Shown here: positions 17,884 through 25,905 of the stretch, piece by piece | Numbering within the stretch: the first letter of the stretch is position 1 | How the letters are laid out: the number at the start of each line of letters is the position of its first letter | Source of the DNA: Tigheibacillus halophilus | GTDB lineage: Bacteria; Bacillota; Bacilli; Bacillales; Amphibacillaceae | Reading direction: 5' to 3' | Length of the DNA stretch: 64,000 nucleotides | Assembly: GCF_042683165.1 (NCBI RefSeq) | Contig: NZ_JBHUIZ010000015.1 | Span: 372,001-436,000 of the forward strand | The notes under the pieces: model-generated | What the model was told of the DNA's origin: nothing | The model's database searches: none | What the model saw: the letters and a program-made list of their open reading frames with translations, nothing else | Translations under genes and position numbers: made by a program

Positions 17884-17944
17884 GTAGAGAAAGTGGGCAC
17901 TTCTACCTTATTGTTTGTGCTCTGAGTCAACTACTTTAACCCAA

Positions 17945-17977
17945 AAACAAGCTGCCTTTTTAAAAGGCAGCTTGTTT
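17945..17977. terminator. Bidirectional terminator between amidohydrolase and CsbD genes
   Basis: AAACAAGCTGCCTTTT (17945-17960) and AAAAGGCAGCTTGTTT (17962-17977) are perfect complements. The convergent genes end at 17883 (+) and 17988 (-). Confidence 0.85.
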
Positions 17978-17987
17978 ATCTGCTCTA

Positions 17988-18182
17988 TTATCGTTCATTT
18001 TCTTCTTCATTTGCTTGCTCCTGAGCTTCACCGTATTTCTGCTTTAGCTCACCTTTGGCTTTATCTTTTTTGCCAGAAGCTTGTTTTTTCTTATCATCTG
18101 TCAATTTACCAAATTGGTCTTTGACTTCGCCTTTTACTTTGTCGAAGGCGCCTTTTGCTTGATTCTCTTTACCTTCAGTCAT
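17988..18182 (-). CDS. CsbD-family general stress protein
   Basis: This small hydrophilic Lys/Gly/Gln-rich protein of 64 aa has the CsbD pattern (GAFDKVKGEVKDQFGKLTDD, about residues 11-30, then GKKDKAKGEL). In Bacillus csbD belongs to the SigB regulon; its molecular function is unknown. AAAGGAGG precedes the ATG and a good SigB promoter lies 34-59 bp upstream. It ends at a bidirectional terminator. Confidence 0.9.
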   Translation of the reverse strand: MTEGKENQAKGAFDKVKGEVKDQFGKLTDDKKKQASGKKDKAKGELKQKYGEAQEQANEEENER

Positions 18183-18215
18183 ATTGCTTCCTCCTTTAGG
18201 TACGGTTAGAAAACT

Positions 18216-18241
18216 GTACCCTTGCCGGTGTTTTGCTAAAC
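18216..18241 (-). promoter_or_regulatory. SigB-type promoter of the CsbD gene
   Basis: On the minus strand, GTTTAG (18241-18236) is separated by exactly 14 nt from GGGTAC (18221-18216). The SigB consensus is GTTTAA-N12-15-GGGTAT, so each box differs at one position. It is placed correctly for the gene starting at 18182. Confidence 0.8.
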
Positions 18242-18339
18242 TTTTCTATTGCAGCAACAGTATTAAAAAATTGTCCGCCTTGCAAGCACCAGTTCCCGAG
18301 AATACGAGAAAGACCGTATGTCAGCCAAGCACTTCTATC

Positions 18340-18432
18340 TTATTCGTGTTTTTCTATCTGTGCAATTGCTTGTTCCACGCTAATGAACGAGGGGATGTTG
18401 CTTAAACCGTTGTAACCTTGGGAGCCGGACAT
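18340..18432 (-). CDS. Possible 30-aa small protein
   Basis: An ATG at 18432 (minus) opens a 30-codon frame encoding a short peptide that begins MSGSQGYNGL and ends QAIAQIEKHE. No clear ribosome site precedes it and I recognise no family. The rest of the 18183-18553 gap holds only the SigB promoter and the ribosome site of the next gene. Coding status is uncertain. Confidence 0.2.
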   Translation of the reverse strand: MSGSQGYNGLSNIPSFISVEQAIAQIEKHE

Positions 18433-18553
18433 GGCGATCTTGGGTGTAAACCCTGATATGGCCTAATTGATTGGCAATGATACAGGCTGGTTTGGGCAGG
18501 GGCAGTCTGGGGAAAAGCTGGTTATCTGACATGATAAAAAGGTGGAGGACAGA

Positions 18554-19741
18554 TTGAAGAAAATAACCGTTGGTATTGTTCCTGCACCAGAACTTCCAAC
18601 AACAATCGCCTATAAATTAAGCGGCAATTTGGAAGATGCCTTGAATGAACAAATTCCCGGTGAAATAAAATGGGTGGTAGAAGTAGAGACCAATCGTTTG
18701 CCGGGAGCCGCTGAAAAAATAAAGGATATTATGGATGAAGCACTGCATCTAAAACAGGAGAATAATTGGAATTACGTGATTTCTCTAACGGATATTCCTG
18801 CCTTTTATCGCAAATCTGTAGTCATTGCTGATGCAGACATAGAAGGTAATATTGCACAAGTGTCCCTGCCGGCTTTCGGACTGATACCTACTCCCAATAA
18901 AGTGAAGAAAACATTGCTTCAGATGGTGAAAGAGCTTTATTATCGGCATGGCCATAGCGGTAAAAAAGTAGCGTTCGTGAAAAAAAGCATTGGCATCAAA
19001 GAAAAGACGAATGATAAAAGGTTTTACGGAAAACTCATGGAGGCCTTCCGCTTTTCAACCATCAATAGATTGGAGTTCTCTGAAAAGTACGATGGCGTTT
19101 CCATCAGATTTGTTCTTGTTCCGAAATGGAACGGAATGGTGAAAGTGTTAGCTGGAATGACGATTTCCAACCGGCCGTGGGCTATCATGCCATCGTTTAA
19201 AAAAGTTGTAGGACTTGCATTCGCCACTGGGTCTTTCATGTTGGTTTTTACCACCCTTTGGCGAATGAGTGCTTTGTATGGTTTATTTCGCCTCATCGGA
19301 CTTATGATACTTGCGACGACTGGCATGGTCATCTGGATTGTCTTTGCGCAAAATTTGTGGGAGAAGAAATCTAATTCATTTAGTTCAGCAAAACTTCGTT
19401 GGATGTATAATGCTTCTACGGTTTCCACGCTCAGTTTTGCTGTCATGTTGTTTTATATGGGTATGTTTTTTCTTTTTCTGGTAGCGGTTTTTGTATTTGT
19501 TCCGCCAGATATCTTCCAGGATACCATTAAGGAGGATGTAGGTCCCGTTGATTATTTGAAGCTAGCTTGGCTTGCAGCATCAGCTGCTACTGTGGCCGGG
19601 GCAATCGGAGCTGGACTGGAGAAAGCGGAGGTAGTCAGGACAAGCACATATGGCTACAGGCAGCGGCAGTATGTGCGTTCTAAAGCTTTTCAGGAAAAAG
19701 AAGAGGCGGAAGAGGAGGAGAAAGAAGGGGGAGAGCAGTAG
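18554..19741 (+). CDS. Membrane protein of unknown function with soluble N-terminal domain
   Basis: The 395-aa product begins with a soluble alpha/beta domain (about 1-205) opening KKITVGIVPAPELP. Four predicted transmembrane helices follow (near 220, 245, 290 and 335) and a charged tail of Glu/Lys ends it. Similar Bacillaceae proteins are sometimes labelled methylene-tetrahydrofolate dehydrogenase, for which I see no support in the sequence. The start is TTG 18554: GGTGGAGG sits 5-12 nt before it, whereas the in-frame GTG 18542 lies inside that site. Monocistronic; role unknown. Confidence 0.7.
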   Translation: MKKITVGIVPAPELPTTIAYKLSGNLEDALNEQIPGEIKWVVEVETNRLPGAAEKIKDIMDEALHLKQENNWNYVISLTDIPAFYRKSVVIADADIEGNIAQVSLPAFGLIPTPNKVKKTLLQMVKELYYRHGHSGKKVAFVKKSIGIKEKTNDKRFYGKLMEAFRFSTINRLEFSEKYDGVSIRFVLVPKWNGMVKVLAGMTISNRPWAIMPSFKKVVGLAFATGSFMLVFTTLWRMSALYGLFRLIGLMILATTGMVIWIVFAQNLWEKKSNSFSSAKLRWMYNASTVSTLSFAVMLFYMGMFFLFLVAVFVFVPPDIFQDTIKEDVGPVDYLKLAWLAASAATVAGAIGAGLEKAEVVRTSTYGYRQRQYVRSKAFQEKEEAEEEEKEGGEQ

Positions 19742-19857
19742 TTTAGATGTATTTTCAGGAGGTCCTCATATTTCCAAATACGACTGTATATTTCAATGGA
19801 TCAAGACGTCTTTGAGGGGGATTAGTCAGCAGCTTCTGCTATTAAAGCAAATCAAAA

Positions 19858-19885
19858 GGCCGGGCAGGTATTTATCCGCCCGGCC
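19858..19885 (-). terminator. Terminator of the CaiC-like/MHS operon
   Basis: GGCCGGGC (19858-19865) pairs with GCCCGGCC (19878-19885). On the minus strand it is followed by TTTTGATTT. It lies 20 bp after the stop of the MHS transporter gene. Confidence 0.7.
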
Positions 19886-19905
19886 ATGCTCTCCAATGAA
19901 TCATG

Positions 19906-21210
19906 TCACTCAGCCCGTGCTGATTGATCAATTGTATCAGCAATATCGTTGTATTGGGTGACTTTTCTCGTGTCAGGCACGAAAATGCTCAACACGAGAG
20001 ACAAGAATACAAAGGCTATCATAAAACCGCCAAATACCCATGGTGATGGGCCATAAGATTTTGCCATTGCTGTCCAAGCCATCGGTCCAAAACCAACAAT
20101 AGCCGCCGCGATTTGATAAGAAAAGGATAATCCTGTGTAACGAACTTTTGCCGGAAATAGCTCAGAGAACAAGGTACCCTGTGTAGCGAATATGATTGCC
20201 CAAATGATACCAAGCATAACTGCTTGCATTAGATACAACCAAGTGGCACTGTTATCGATCAGCATAAAGTAAGGTACGGATAATAAGAACATGAGCACCA
20301 GACCAAAAATGTAAATCGATTTTCTACCTATGAAATCAGATAGATAGCCAACTATTGGAATGGTAATGATCATGGTGGCACAACCTACTGTAAGTGCAGT
20401 CAATGCAGTTTCTTTTGAGTAACCTAAATATACTGTGGCAAAAGTCAATATGAAGGACATGATGAACACATTGAAAAAGCCATCCCCTAGTTTTAGACCA
20501 ATTGCATGGACCACGTTCTTCCAATGATTTTTTAGAGTATCAACGATGGGAAATTCAGCAAGCTGTCCGCTTTCTTTTTGTTCTTTAAATTCAGGTGTTT
20601 CTTCAATGCCGCCGCGAATCCAAAGGGCTAATACAATAAGCACAACACTGAATAGGAAAGGAATTCGCCATCCCCACGCTAAAAATTGTGCATCCGTTGT
20701 AAAGTAACTGATAAAGGTGAGGCTTAAAGATCCTAGAACGAGGCCAAACGGAACGCCCATTTGCGGTATGGAGCCGTAAAGTCCACGAAGTCCTTTTGGT
20801 GCATATTCTGTTGCTAATAATACTGCACCGCCCCATTCACCGCCAAGCGCAATCCCTTGAACGAGCCTTAAAACGACTAATATGAGAGGGGCTGCTAATC
20901 CAATGCTTTCATATGTAGGCAGTAAACCTATAAAGAAAGAACTGCCGCCCATCCCGATTAATGTCAGCATTAATGCTGTTTTTCTCCCAATCTTGTCGCC
21001 AAAATGACCGAATATGATACTGCCAATTGGCCTGGCGGCATAACCAACTCCAAATGTCGCAAATGAAAGGAGTATGCCGATAGAAGGATCGTGACTTGGA
21101 AAAAATAAGGTGGAAAATACTAAGCCTGTAGCAGTTCCGTACAAATAGAAATCATACCATTCAATGACAGAGCCTGACAGACTTGCTAAAAGGACGCGAC
21201 TTTTTTTCAA
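19906..21210 (-). CDS. MFS transporter, metabolite:H+ symporter (MHS) family
   Basis: The 434-aa protein has 12 predicted helices and MHS hallmarks: SVIEWYDFYLYGTATGL at the start, GHFGDKIGRK between TM2 and TM3, and RLVQGIALGGEWGGAVLLA. Members such as ProP, ShiA and KgtP import betaine, shikimate or ketoglutarate with protons. The start is placed at TTG 21210, 9 nt after GGAAAGG; GTG 21219 directly abuts that site. It lies 33 bp after a CaiC-like CoA ligase on the same strand, so it may import the acid that is activated (inference). Confidence 0.85.
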   Translation of the reverse strand: MKKSRVLLASLSGSVIEWYDFYLYGTATGLVFSTLFFPSHDPSIGILLSFATFGVGYAARPIGSIIFGHFGDKIGRKTALMLTLIGMGGSSFFIGLLPTYESIGLAAPLILVVLRLVQGIALGGEWGGAVLLATEYAPKGLRGLYGSIPQMGVPFGLVLGSLSLTFISYFTTDAQFLAWGWRIPFLFSVVLIVLALWIRGGIEETPEFKEQKESGQLAEFPIVDTLKNHWKNVVHAIGLKLGDGFFNVFIMSFILTFATVYLGYSKETALTALTVGCATMIITIPIVGYLSDFIGRKSIYIFGLVLMFLLSVPYFMLIDNSATWLYLMQAVMLGIIWAIIFATQGTLFSELFPAKVRYTGLSFSYQIAAAIVGFGPMAWTAMAKSYGPSPWVFGGFMIAFVFLSLVLSIFVPDTRKVTQYNDIADTIDQSARAE

Positions 21211-21243
21211 TGCATACACCCTTTCCGGATACAGTTTTAATCA

Positions 21244-22803
21244 TCATAAATGAATGTTTTCCTTTAACTTATGTTTCTGGATTTTACCAACTGAGGTTCT
21301 AGGGAAATCATCTACAAACGTAATAGAATCAGGGATTTTAAATTTTGCCAGTCGCGCACGACAATGGGCTATTAACTCTTCTTCGGATAGCAGATAACCC
21401 TGTTTTACAATAACAAAAGCTTTGATAGCTTCATCACGTATCGCGTCTGGAACACCGACCACCGCGGTTTCATAAACATGAGGGTGCTCCATGATCGCAT
21501 TTTCCACTTCAATCGCAGCCACATTTTCTCCGGAACGTTTCATCATATCTTTCTTTCTATCAACAAAATAGAAGAGATCATTTTCTGCGACCAATGCATT
21601 ATCACCTGTATGGAGCCACCCGTTTTGAATAGTTTGATTTGTGGCCATTTCATTTTTAAAATAGCCTTTCATGATGGTACGCCCTGGAATACCTTTGACA
21701 AGAATTTGACCGGGCTGATTCTTCGGTACTTCATTGCCTGCTTCATCTATCACTTTCACGTCTGCACTTATAATGGGTTTTCCAATGCTGGTATTGTCTC
21801 TCAGCTCATCCAACGGGTTCATCAAAGGTGGAGCAACTGTTTCTGTCATGCCATATAGTTGCAGCAGCGGTACAGCATATCTCTGTTCAAATTCTGAGAG
21901 TTGATTTTGCGTTACTGATTGTGCAAAAATGATTAAACGCAACAGGTTCTCCTTGTCTGCTATATCGTAATTTTGAGCTAATATCATACGGATAGGTGCT
22001 GCGAACAAAGAGCCCACCGTAGCTTTTAGTCTCTTTGTTTGCTTCATATATTGCGATGCGCTAAATCGCTCTGTGATTGCTACGCTTCCGCCAACTGTCA
22101 ATGCAGGCATGAAGAGGTAATATTGTCCGTTCCCATGAAATAGCGGCAATACAATTAGTGCCCTGTCCTCTGGTGAAAAGCGGACGGTTTTAGAGACGGC
22201 TTCCCCCGTATAAATATAATTCGTGTGGGTAATCATGCACCCCTTCGGTTTGGAGGTCGTTCCGGAAGTGTACATAATCGAAACCACATCATCCCCTCTT
22301 ATTGACACATAGGGAGCGTGCTCTTCTACCGCTTGTTCAATTAGGTGGTCGACACTTATACTTTGAAGTTGGCTATTTGTACAACGTGTAATCAATGTAT
22401 GCTGCAGATTTGGCAAATTACTTTTAATATCTTGAAACTTATCAAGATATTCCTCCTCTGTTATCAGTAATATAGATTCCGAATGTGCCATGAAATATTC
22501 CATTTCTGCAGCAGTGGACAAGACATTTGTTGGTACCATGATTGCTCCTATTTTAGCCAGCGCGAACCAGGAGACAATAAAATCAGCGCAATTGGGGAGA
22601 TGCAATGTCACTTTGTCTCCCTTTTTAACACCGAAATGATAAAGAACATGACTAAGTTTATCGACCCGGTTCAAAAATCCATGATATGTGTACTTGACCA
22701 CTTTTTTATGGTTATCTTCAAACAAAAGAAAAGGTTTATCGCCATACATTCTGCACTTTTCTTGAAGCAAATCAATAATCGTTCTGTTTGCCATAAGATC
22801 CAT
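21244..22803 (-). CDS. CaiC-like acyl-CoA synthetase (AMP-forming)
   Basis: The 519-aa ANL-superfamily ligase has the AMP-binding P-loop (IMYTSGTTSKPKGCMITH, about 180-197), LYGMTETVAPP, the GWLHTGDN hinge and the C-terminal GKIQKHKL lysine. The C-terminal third closely resembles carnitine/crotonobetaine-CoA ligase CaiC (GIPGRTIMKGYF, YFVDRKKDMMKRSGENVA). No other cai genes are nearby, so the acid substrate is open. The start is ATG 22803, preceded by AAAGGGGG; the longer in-frame extension lacks a ribosome site. It forms an operon with the MHS transporter. Confidence 0.85.
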   Translation of the reverse strand: MDLMANRTIIDLLQEKCRMYGDKPFLLFEDNHKKVVKYTYHGFLNRVDKLSHVLYHFGVKKGDKVTLHLPNCADFIVSWFALAKIGAIMVPTNVLSTAAEMEYFMAHSESILLITEEEYLDKFQDIKSNLPNLQHTLITRCTNSQLQSISVDHLIEQAVEEHAPYVSIRGDDVVSIMYTSGTTSKPKGCMITHTNYIYTGEAVSKTVRFSPEDRALIVLPLFHGNGQYYLFMPALTVGGSVAITERFSASQYMKQTKRLKATVGSLFAAPIRMILAQNYDIADKENLLRLIIFAQSVTQNQLSEFEQRYAVPLLQLYGMTETVAPPLMNPLDELRDNTSIGKPIISADVKVIDEAGNEVPKNQPGQILVKGIPGRTIMKGYFKNEMATNQTIQNGWLHTGDNALVAENDLFYFVDRKKDMMKRSGENVAAIEVENAIMEHPHVYETAVVGVPDAIRDEAIKAFVIVKQGYLLSEEELIAHCRARLAKFKIPDSITFVDDFPRTSVGKIQKHKLKENIHL

Positions 22804-23179
22804 CAATTCGCCCCCTTTCGATTGTCCGACATAAGAGAATATGATCTGTTTTGTACCGCCATTCCTTATCAATGACAAACCCTGTTTTTACAATTATTTC
22901 CTTCCAATTAATCTGTGAAGGGTGGTGCCACATTTTTGTAAGGAATCAAATAAAATAATTGTGGCAGTAGTTAAATTTTTCTAATTGTATCACAACATTT
23001 TAACATTTCCAATAATAATTCTACTCTTCTTATTTGTGATTATGTTCATGAAATGGCCTATTGAGGAGGTAAGAAGATCTGCGGGATCAGAAGGGAAAAA
23101 CAGCCAACTAAATGTTTTCTTATCCCATTTAGTTGGCTGTTAGCCACCCATATAATAAAAAATTTAAGCTTAAGCATAG
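22804..23179. other. Gene-free stretch with the ykuK terminator
   Basis: About 375 bp lie upstream of the CaiC-like gene and downstream of ykuK. They hold the promoter region of the ligase operon and, at 23101-23139, a hairpin described separately. I see no other feature. Confidence 0.5.
23101..23139 (-). terminator. ykuK: Terminator of ykuK
   Basis: CAGCCAACTAAATG (23101-23114) and CATTTAGTTGGCTG (23126-23139) form a perfect 14-bp stem. On the minus strand TTTTTCCC follows. Confidence 0.8.
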
Positions 23180-23713
23180 TCACTTTGTATAACGATTCGC
23201 ATAACTTGAGGCAACAAAAGCATTTGGTTTAATTTTCGGTTCGACGCCGGCAGCTTCCATCCGATGCACCATTTCTTGAACGAATTTTCGTGTTTTACTT
23301 TTCTTACCACTGCCAATATCGATATGTCCTTCCATGGTAAACGAGGCACCTTGATAAAGATGGGGAAGAACAACATTGATGAGCTGTGCTTTTTTATCCT
23401 CCGTAAATAAAGAAACAATTTCTTCGGATAAAGACGTTTCATAAGAAATTCGCTCATGTAAATGCAACATTTTTCGTGGAATGGCTACTTTTCGTATGCA
23501 TGCCCATACGCCTTTACCTTTATTGCGAATGACAATTCCAGTGATGAATAGCGTTTGTTGCGGATGAACCTGTGAATCAGTACCAACCATCAGAGAATAG
23601 TTGCCTGCAGGGCGGCAACGCATAAACCGCAATATATGTGAAAAGACCTGTTGAAATGTCATATCGTTTTCCTGCAGATTTTGAAACTGGTAAGGGTGAT
23701 TTTCTTTTTGCAT
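23180..23713 (-). CDS. ykuK: YkuK-family RNase H-like protein (DUF458)
   Basis: The 177-aa product strongly resembles Bacillus YkuK across its length: an early GTDSQVHP, then FITGIVI, GKGVWACIRK, YQGASFTMEGHIDIG and the terminal ASSYANRYTK. The early Asp and the conserved EGHID give an RNase H-like active-site pattern; no activity is established to my knowledge. The start is uncertain between ATG 23713 and an in-frame GTG at 23728; neither has a strong ribosome site. Monocistronic with its own terminator. Confidence 0.9.
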   Translation of the reverse strand: MQKENHPYQFQNLQENDMTFQQVFSHILRFMRCRPAGNYSLMVGTDSQVHPQQTLFITGIVIRNKGKGVWACIRKVAIPRKMLHLHERISYETSLSEEIVSLFTEDKKAQLINVVLPHLYQGASFTMEGHIDIGSGKKSKTRKFVQEMVHRMEAAGVEPKIKPNAFVASSYANRYTK

Positions 23714-24022
23714 ATTTGCATATCCCACTTTCTGAGTCAGGGATCTGGTTCTAGGTCTATTTTATGATGGGCATTGACATATGGTGAAAATGATTGTGAC
23801 TTAACGCTGATTTGACCCGAGTTACTTACGAAGGAGAAAACAAGCGTAAACATGTTTGCGAGTAAACATGATCAGCTGCTGCTTCATATTTTGGCTTATT
23901 ATTTTATGGGGAACAGGAGATGAGGGGGGACGCCATGACCAGCAAACCGTGAAGGATATGTAAATGGTGTAAGAATGCTGACTTTCCTGCTTACACCATT
24001 TGGCCGAGCTTGTTCATTTAGC
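23714..24022. other. Gene-free stretch between two minus-strand genes
   Basis: About 310 bp. AAATGGTGTAAG (23962-23973) and CTTACACCATTT (23990-24001) form a 12-bp hairpin that probably terminates the SpoIIAA-like gene, although only a short T-rich stretch follows on the minus strand. Nothing else is apparent. Confidence 0.5.
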
Positions 24023-24376
24023 TCATACTTGAAGCCACTCTCTTGCTTTGTCGATTTCTTCCAAGGGATATTGCGCGACTTCCACCCCAGGGATAAGATT
24101 TGCAATGGTGGCATCAATTTTTGTAAAGGTGTTATCTGACACGATAGCGCCTTTTTTAATGCTTTTCATATAAGAAAATGTTTTCATGTCTTCTATTAGT
24201 GCTTTAGGGGTGACACCTTCTATGTTTTTAAAAATGAATAAGATGTTGAGCGGCTCCTCCTGCAGTGTTTTCGCCTGTAAAGCTTCTTTGAACTTTTGTA
24301 AATCCTCCTTGGTAGCTGTTCCTTGTGTGATAAACTCCAACAAAGCTCCCTTTTCTTGTCCTTTCACTTCCAACAT
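24023..24376 (-). CDS. SpoIIAA-like (STAS/SpoIIAA_like) protein
   Basis: The 117-aa product fits the SpoIIAA-like family: it begins MLEVKGQEKGALLEF, with a central MKTFSYMKSIKKGAIVSDN segment and the closing DKAREWLQV motif. The fold relates to anti-anti-sigma factors and CRAL-TRIO-like lipid-binding proteins; no SpoIIAB partner is nearby, so a sigma-factor role is unsupported. The start is ATG 24376: AAAGG lies 9 nt upstream, whereas ATG 24385 abuts it. Monocistronic. Confidence 0.75.
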   Translation of the reverse strand: MLEVKGQEKGALLEFITQGTATKEDLQKFKEALQAKTLQEEPLNILFIFKNIEGVTPKALIEDMKTFSYMKSIKKGAIVSDNTFTKIDATIANLIPGVEVAQYPLEEIDKAREWLQV

Positions 24377-24574
24377 ATTTTTCATCCTTTCTTTTTCTTT
24401 CCTTGGTTACTGATTCCTCTCCAGACAATAGTTAAAACCTGCGGCCATCCGTTATGATGCTTCACGGGGAGGTAACAATAAAAGTATGGAAAAATCTCGA
24501 AGAAAAGATACATTGTATTGCATCTTTCATACAACTTTTTCTGTCTATTGAAAGGCAAAGTTTTTTCACATATT

Positions 24575-24603
24575 TTGACAAATTATGATATACTTCGTAA
24601 ATA
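24575..24603 (+). promoter_or_regulatory. SigA promoter of the M20-YfcC operon
   Basis: TTGACA (24575-24580), a 17-bp spacer and TAAATA (24598-24603). The ribosome site GGAGGAG follows at 24621. Confidence 0.65.
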
Positions 24604-24629
24604 TAACTATTAAGAATATTGGAGGAGTA

Positions 24630-25784
24630 ATGGTGTCACTTCAAAAAGATTTCGATCAGATTAAGAATGATTTAGTAGGAATCAGTAACCAACTATATGA
24701 GAACCCGGAGCTTGGCGATGAAGAATATGAGTCTATGAAGCTGTTAGTCGACTATCTCCGTGCTCAGGATTTCAAAGTGGAAACGGGGATAGTCGACCGG
24801 GACACAGCTTTTAGAGCGGAATATTCCAGTGATAAACCAGGGCCAACGATTGCTTATTTAGCGGAGTATGATGCGCTGCCAGGAATCGGCCATGGGTGCG
24901 GACATAATTTGATAGCTACGATGGCAGTCGGAGCCGGTGTAGTTCTTCGAAAGCATGTACAAGAAATAGGCGGGAAGGTCGTCGTGCTTGGCACACCAGC
25001 AGAAGAAACAAACGGTGCCAAAGTACCGATGAGTGAGCAGGGAGTTTTTGATGATATTGACGTAGCTATGATGGTGCATCCGGCAGATGTTTCCTCAGAA
25101 AGCGGCCCTATGCTTGCGATGGATGCGATTCAATTCTCTTATACCGGTAAAGCCTCTCACGCTGCTGCCTCCCCTGAAGAAGGCATCAATGCACTGGATG
25201 GTGTGATTCAACTATTTAATGGCATTAACGCCCTGCGTGAACACGTTCCATCGGATGTCAGAATGCACGGGATTATTACGAATGGCGGAGAAGCAGCGAA
25301 TATTGTCCCGGAAAAAGCTGTCGCCCAATTTTATGTGCGTGCTGATAAGCGAGAAGTGTTGGACGATGTGGTTGCAAAGGTGAAAAATATTGCACATGGT
25401 GCTGCTTCCATGACGGGAGCGACAGTTGATATATCTAATTACGAATTGAGTTACGACAACATGATCACAAACCATGCATTATCTGATGCATTTACCCAAA
25501 ATTTAAAAACATATAGCAAACATCCTGTTTCCCCTGCTGTCAAAGCAACAGGTTCTGCAGATATGGGTAATGTCAGCCAGGTTGTGCCAGCGATCCATCC
25601 CTATGTAGGATTAAATGAGCCTGGGCTCGTATTTCATACGAAAGCATTCGCTGATAAGACAATCACAAAAGATGGCGAGACGGCTATGGCAGATGCTGTG
25701 CTTGCACTGGCTCAAACAGGTTACGATGTAATAACGAAGAAAGATTTGCTGTCGGCTATCAAAAAGGAGTTTGAAAATCAGTAA
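24630..25784 (+). CDS. M20D amidohydrolase (AbgB/aminoacylase-like)
   Basis: The 384-aa M20D peptidase-fold protein has an early EYDALPGIGHGCGHN motif with the metal-binding Cys-Gly-His, the catalytic acid in GTPAEETNGAK, and GKASHAAASPEEGINALDGV in the dimerisation domain. Such enzymes cleave N-acyl or N-aroyl amino acids, including p-aminobenzoyl-glutamate. The start is ATG 24630 or the adjacent GTG 24633, both just after GGAGGAG; the longer frame from 24585 overlaps the promoter. A YfcC-type carrier follows 121 bp later and likely imports the substrate. Confidence 0.85.
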   Translation: MVSLQKDFDQIKNDLVGISNQLYENPELGDEEYESMKLLVDYLRAQDFKVETGIVDRDTAFRAEYSSDKPGPTIAYLAEYDALPGIGHGCGHNLIATMAVGAGVVLRKHVQEIGGKVVVLGTPAEETNGAKVPMSEQGVFDDIDVAMMVHPADVSSESGPMLAMDAIQFSYTGKASHAAASPEEGINALDGVIQLFNGINALREHVPSDVRMHGIITNGGEAANIVPEKAVAQFYVRADKREVLDDVVAKVKNIAHGAASMTGATVDISNYELSYDNMITNHALSDAFTQNLKTYSKHPVSPAVKATGSADMGNVSQVVPAIHPYVGLNEPGLVFHTKAFADKTITKDGETAMADAVLALAQTGYDVITKKDLLSAIKKEFENQ

Positions 25785-25905
25785 GTCGACGTTTATCAAA
25801 ACAGGTGATGCACCTCATCGCATGAAGCGGAAGCTTCTGCGGTGAGCTTGCCCGCGCTTGTAACATATTTTGAATCATAAAAAGTTACAGAAGGAGAGAT
25901 TGCCT

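Noticed and set aside
24023..24376. Calling the SpoIIAA-like protein an anti-anti-sigma factor
   Set aside because: No kinase/anti-sigma or sigma gene accompanies it, and this subfamily is distinct from the true antagonists.
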